In this document: in pieces, positions 59,939 to 64,000 of the stretch
How the letters are laid out: each line of letters starts with the position of its first letter
How positions within the stretch are numbered: the stretch's first letter is position 1
NCBI GenBank assembly: GCA_027449605.1
Contig: DAIDLH010000116.1
Location: forward strand, 51,809 to 115,808
Direction of reading: 5' to 3'
DNA from: Candidatus Muproteobacteria bacterium
GTDB lineage: Bacteria; Pseudomonadota; Gammaproteobacteria; Acidiferrobacterales; Sulfurifustaceae
DNA: 64,000 nt
Translations under genes and position numbers: made by a program
The notes under the pieces: generated by a model
Database searches by the model: none
What the model saw: the letters and a program-made list of their open reading frames with translations, nothing else
Told to the model about the DNA's origin: nothing

Positions 59939-61446
59939 GCCGCCGCTTCCGCGCCGTCCTTGCGGGCGCGGTTGATGAGATACTGCACCAGCAGCGGCAC
60001 CGGCCGGCCGGTCGCGCCTTTTTCCTTGCCGGTTTTCCAGGCGGTGCCGGCGATGTCGAGGTGCGCCCATTTGAAGTTCTTCGCGTAGCGCGACAGAAAG
60101 CACGCCCCGGTGATGGTGCCGGCCTCGCGTCCGCCGATGTTGGCCATGTCGGCGAAATTGCTGTCGAGCTGTTTCTGGTATTCGTCCCACAGCGGCAGTT
60201 GCCAGGCGCGGTCGTAGGTGTACTTGCCGGCGCCGATAATGTCGCGCGCCAGTTGATCGTTGTTGGCCAGCAATCCGCTGGCGTGCGCGCCGAGCGCGAT
60301 CACGCACGCGCCGGTGAGCGTGGCGATGTCGATCACCACCGCCGGCTTGTAGCGCTCGGCGTAGGTGAGCGCGTCGGACAGGATCAGCCGGCCCTCGGCG
60401 TCGGTGTTCAGCACTTCCACCGTCTGGCCGGACATGCTGGTGACGATGTCGCCGGGTTTGTTGGCGTCGCCGTCGGGCAGGTTTTCCGAGCTGGGGATGA
60501 TGCCGACGATGTTGAGCGGCAGTTTCAGTTCCGCCGCGGCCTTGATCGCGCCGAGCACCGAGGCGCCGCCGCACATGTCGTATTTCATTTCGTCCATGTT
60601 GGCCGCGGGCTTGATCGAAATGCCGCCGGCGTCGAAGGTCAGGCCCTTGCCGACCAGCGCCACCGGCGGTTCGCCTTCCTTGTCGCCCTGGTATTCGAGC
60701 ACGATCAGCTTCGGCGGCTGGCGGCTGCCGCGCGCCACCGACAGCAGCGCGCCCATGCCGAGTTTCTGCATGTCGTCTTTTTCCAGCACCGTGGTCTTGA
60801 GCCCGTATTGCTTGCCGAGATCGATCGCCTGTTCGGCGAGGTAGGATGGCGTGCAGAGGTTGCCGGGCAGGTTGCCGAGATCGCGCGCGAGCCGCATGCC
60901 TTCCGCGACCGCCCGGCCCTCGCGGATCGCCAGTTCGCCGGGCCCGAGATCGCTGCGCTTGGGCACGGCGAGAATCACGCGCTTGAGCGCGCGGCGGTTG
61001 TTGTTCGGCTTGCTCTTGAGCTGATCGAAACGGTACAACGCGGCTTCCGTGACTTCCACCGCCTGGCGCACCTTCCAGGTGATGTCGCGGCCCTTGACGT
61101 CGAGCTCGGTGAGGTAGGAGGTCACCTCGGTGGCGCCGGTGTCCTTGAGCGCCGAGACGGATCTGGCGATGACGTCGCGGTAACGGCTTTCGTTGAATTC
61201 CTTTTCCTTGCCGCAGCCGACCAGCAGCACGCGTTCGCTGGGGAGATTCGAAACGTTGTGCAGCAGCAGGGTCTGTCCGGATTTGCCTTCGAGATCGCCG
61301 CGGCGAAGGATGGCGCCGATGGCGCCGCCGGAGACCTCGTCTATCTGACGGGCCACGGCGGAGAGCTTGCGCGATTCGAACACGCCGGCCACGATGCAAC
61401 CGCTGCGCTGTTTTTCGGGTGTGCCGCTTTTGACAATGAATTCCAT
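59935..61446 (-). CDS. pepA: Cytosol (leucyl) aminopeptidase
   Basis: [45 protein letters not shown]. Confidence 0.97.
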   Translation of the reverse strand: MEFIVKSGTPEKQRSGCIVAGVFESRKLSAVARQIDEVSGGAIGAILRRGDLEGKSGQTLLLHNVSNLPSERVLLVGCGKEKEFNESRYRDVIARSVSALKDTGATEVTSYLTELDVKGRDITWKVRQAVEVTEAALYRFDQLKSKPNNNRRALKRVILAVPKRSDLGPGELAIREGRAVAEGMRLARDLGNLPGNLCTPSYLAEQAIDLGKQYGLKTTVLEKDDMQKLGMGALLSVARGSRQPPKLIVLEYQGDKEGEPPVALVGKGLTFDAGGISIKPAANMDEMKYDMCGGASVLGAIKAAAELKLPLNIVGIIPSSENLPDGDANKPGDIVTSMSGQTVEVLNTDAEGRLILSDALTYAERYKPAVVIDIATLTGACVIALGAHASGLLANNDQLARDIIGAGKYTYDRAWQLPLWDEYQKQLDSNFADMANIGGREAGTITGACFLSRYAKNFKWAHLDIAGTAWKTGKEKGATGRPVPLLVQYLINRARKDGAEAAA

Positions 61447-61661
61447 GCCGATCCCCTGAATTTATTTCCCGCGACCCAGGCGGGAGATGTGATATATTTT
61501 TGTCGACTTCGGGTTACGGTTCCGTTTAGCAATCAAGTCTTTAGGGATGACTGTACGGAAAAAAATGGCGTTTTCGATTGTCTGCCCTCCAGTCAGCTCG
61601 TTCGGCGACATTTTCCAATGTTTGCGCGTCCCTTGTCAAAACATGCCGCGACGGCCAGGCC

Positions 61662-62759
61662 ATGATCATTGACCGCGCTTTCTATCGGGAAGCCGGCACG
61701 ACCACCCTGGCGATCGGCCTGGTGCTGCTCGTGGTCATGGTGCTGATGGGCATGACCTTGCTGCTCGGGCGCGCGGTGCGCGGCGATCAGTCCGAGACGG
61801 TGGTGTTCATCCTGCTCGGTTTTCAGACGCTCGCGAGGCTCGACGTGCTGCTGCCGCTCGCGTTTTACCTGGGCGTCCTCCTGACGCTGTCGCGCTGGTA
61901 CCGCGACAGCGAGATGACGGTGCTCGCCGCCTGCGGAGTGGGGTTGATGCATTTCATGCGGCCGGTAATGGCGCTGGGATCGGTTTTCGGCCTGTTGGCG
62001 CTGGTCGGCGCGTTTTATTTCACGCCGCTCGCGACCCGGCAGATCGAGCACGTCAAGCTGGAAAGCATTCACCGCTCCGAGCCCGGATCGATATCGCCCG
62101 GCGTGTTCACCGAAGCGCAGGGAACGGGGCGGATCGTCTACGCCGAGAAGATCGAGGCGAACGGCGAACTGCGCGGGATTTTCGTCAGCAGCCTGGAAGC
62201 GGGCAGGCAGGGCGTGCTGGTCGCGAAATCCGGCCGGCCCTATACCGATCCGAAGACCGGCGACAAATTCATCGCCCTGTACGACGGAACCCTCTACGAC
62301 GGCGAGCCCGGCGAGGCCGGATATCGCATTATCGAGTACAGCGTATACAACCTGCGCATCGAGCCGCAGAAGCTCGGCGAGGCGCCGGTGCCGACGGCGG
62401 GCATGCCGACCCTGACGCTGCTCACGCAGCTCGGCGACCGCGATGTCAACGCCGAATTTCACTGGCGCCTCGGCAAGGGGATCGCCCTGTTCGTGCTCGC
62501 GCTGTACGCGGTGGTGCTGGCCTATACCGACGCGCGCCGCGGGCGCATGTCCAACCTGTTCGTCGCGATCGTGATCTATTTCGTCTATTCCAACCTGCTC
62601 GGCATCGGCGAGACCATGTTGCAGAAGGGGCAGACGCCGCCGGCGGCGGGACTGTGGTGGGTGCACGGCGGCATGGCGCTGGTGGCGTTTTATTTCTTGC
62701 GCCAGCGCGCGCACGACCGGCCGCTGATTGCTCTGCCCGCCGGACTGGGGCGCGCCTGA
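61662..62759 (+). CDS. lptF: LPS export ABC transporter permease LptF
   Basis: MIIDRAFYREAGTTTLAIGLVLLVVMVLMGMTLLLGRAVRG; divergent to pepA. Confidence 0.94.
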   Translation: MIIDRAFYREAGTTTLAIGLVLLVVMVLMGMTLLLGRAVRGDQSETVVFILLGFQTLARLDVLLPLAFYLGVLLTLSRWYRDSEMTVLAACGVGLMHFMRPVMALGSVFGLLALVGAFYFTPLATRQIEHVKLESIHRSEPGSISPGVFTEAQGTGRIVYAEKIEANGELRGIFVSSLEAGRQGVLVAKSGRPYTDPKTGDKFIALYDGTLYDGEPGEAGYRIIEYSVYNLRIEPQKLGEAPVPTAGMPTLTLLTQLGDRDVNAEFHWRLGKGIALFVLALYAVVLAYTDARRGRMSNLFVAIVIYFVYSNLLGIGETMLQKGQTPPAAGLWWVHGGMALVAFYFLRQRAHDRPLIALPAGLGRA

Positions 62760-63835
62760 TGCTGTCGCTGCTCGACCGCCTGATCGCGCGCCACGTGCTC
62801 TACGGCACGCTGCTGGTGCTCAACGTGCTCGTGGCGCTGGCGGTGTTCTTCGTCCTGATCGACGCGCTCAAGGATTACGGCAAGGCCGGTTTCGGGATGT
62901 ATGCGCTGATCAAGTACGTGATCCTGAAACAGCCGCAGCAGGTCTACGACCTGTCGCCGATCGCGGCGCTCATCGGCGCGATGATGGGCCTGTCCACGCT
63001 GGCGCTCAATTCGGAACTGACCGCGATGCGCGCCGCCGGCGTGTCGGTGGCGCGCATCGTCATCGCCACGATGAAGATCGGCTTCCTGTTCGCCGTGGCG
63101 ATACTGCTCGTGGGCGAATACGTCGTGCCGGTTTCCGAGAACCTGGCGCAGACCGGCCGCGCCAAGGCGCTGTCGCAGGCGTTGCAGCAGAAAAGCAGCG
63201 GCATCTGGCTGCGCAGCGGCGCGTCGTTCGTGAACATCGGCGAGGTGCTGCCCGATCTCAGCCTGCTGCAGATGAATATTTACGACTTCGACGCCCAGTC
63301 GCGTCTGCGCATACAGACCTCGGCGCGCCGCGCCACGCACGACGGCGACAAATGGCGGCTCGAGGACGTGCGCGAGAGCATCATCGTCGGCAAGGAGTCG
63401 GTGCAAACGCGCAACGTATCGAATGAGGAATGGCGCTCGGAACTCACGCCGCAGGTGGTTTCCGTGTTCGCGGTGCAGCCGGACAGCCTGTCGATCCAGC
63501 AATTGCACTACTACATCGGGCATCTGCAACAGAACAACCAGGACACGCGCAGTTTCCGGTTGGTGTTCTGGCAGAAAATCTTCATGCCATTCGCCACCCT
63601 GGTCATGATGCTGTTGGCGACGCCGTTCGTGTTCCGCCAGATCCGCAGCGGCGGCATGAGCAGCCGCGTGTTCATCGGCATCATGCTCGGGCTCGTGTTC
63701 ATCATCTTCGACCAGAGCCTCGGCTACTTCGGCGTGCTATACGCGCTGCCTCCGGCGGCCGGCGCGCTGCTGCCGATCGGGATGTTCTTCACGCTGGCGA
63801 TGATCCTGTTGTACCGCGTGTCGCGGGGGCTGTAA
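62759..63835 (+). CDS. lptG: LPS export ABC transporter permease LptG
   Basis: MLSLLDRLIARHVLYGTLLVLNVLVALAVFFVLIDALKDYGKAGFG; FVFRQIRSGGMSSRVFIGIMLGLVF. Confidence 0.95.
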   Translation: MLSLLDRLIARHVLYGTLLVLNVLVALAVFFVLIDALKDYGKAGFGMYALIKYVILKQPQQVYDLSPIAALIGAMMGLSTLALNSELTAMRAAGVSVARIVIATMKIGFLFAVAILLVGEYVVPVSENLAQTGRAKALSQALQQKSSGIWLRSGASFVNIGEVLPDLSLLQMNIYDFDAQSRLRIQTSARRATHDGDKWRLEDVRESIIVGKESVQTRNVSNEEWRSELTPQVVSVFAVQPDSLSIQQLHYYIGHLQQNNQDTRSFRLVFWQKIFMPFATLVMMLLATPFVFRQIRSGGMSSRVFIGIMLGLVFIIFDQSLGYFGVLYALPPAAGALLPIGMFFTLAMILLYRVSRGL

Positions 63836-63914
63836 AAACCGGGGTCAGATCACAGTTTTCGCTATTGATAGATGCATAAATAATGTCCTATCTTAGGCGC
63901 AAAGAAAGAGAACA

Positions 63915-64000
63915 ATGCTGAAGAAAGGCGCGCAACAGGGGCTGATTGCCGGCCATATCGCGGGTTACCCGCTGGGTCTGCCTGAGCAGCTCGGGAAGTT
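63915..64000 (+). CDS. Partial ORF truncated by window end, unknown
   Basis: ATG followed by MLKKGAQQGLIAGHIAGYPLGLPEQLGK, open to the window end; AAAGAGAA upstream. Confidence 0.25.
   Translation, partial: MLKKGAQQGLIAGHIAGYPLGLPEQLGK

Overview
GC-rich bacterial chromosomal segment. Gene order suggests a gammaproteobacterium: prfA-hemA / lolB-ispE-tRNA-Gln-prs-rplY-pth; truA-trpFBA-accD-folC-dedD-cvpA-purF-metZ; ilvBHC-psd-pssA-leuA; valS-holC-pepA / lptFG. Most of the window is housekeeping genes, many with ATGA-type overlaps. The main accessory island is a lower-GC stretch of about 2.6 kb (~21430-24010) between purF and metZ. It encodes a classical C2H2 zinc-finger protein, a DUF1488 protein, a small membrane protein, and a BrnT/BrnA-like toxin-antitoxin pair flanked by two near-identical ~130-bp units. 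Each unit has a TTGACA-N15-TATAAT-like promoter and a terminator hairpin, so both are putative ncRNA genes. Other notable signals are: a probable branched-chain amino-acid attenuator before ilvB (leader MPLAALVHPCTSLLTLRVLIK*); a possible leu leader before leuA; a sigma-54-like promoter with two identical dyads before a cyclic-nucleotide-binding-domain protein divergent to a PDC-sensor-like protein; a secreted protein with five CxxNPxxC repeats; a DsrC/TusE-family protein lacking the C-terminal Cys; a frameshifted CnoX/YbbN-like thioredoxin lacking CxxC; an apparently CTG-initiated folC; and several families of dispersed palindromic or MITE-like repeats, some merged with gene ends. Everything here is read by eye from the sequence and the supplied ORF track; no database search was run.
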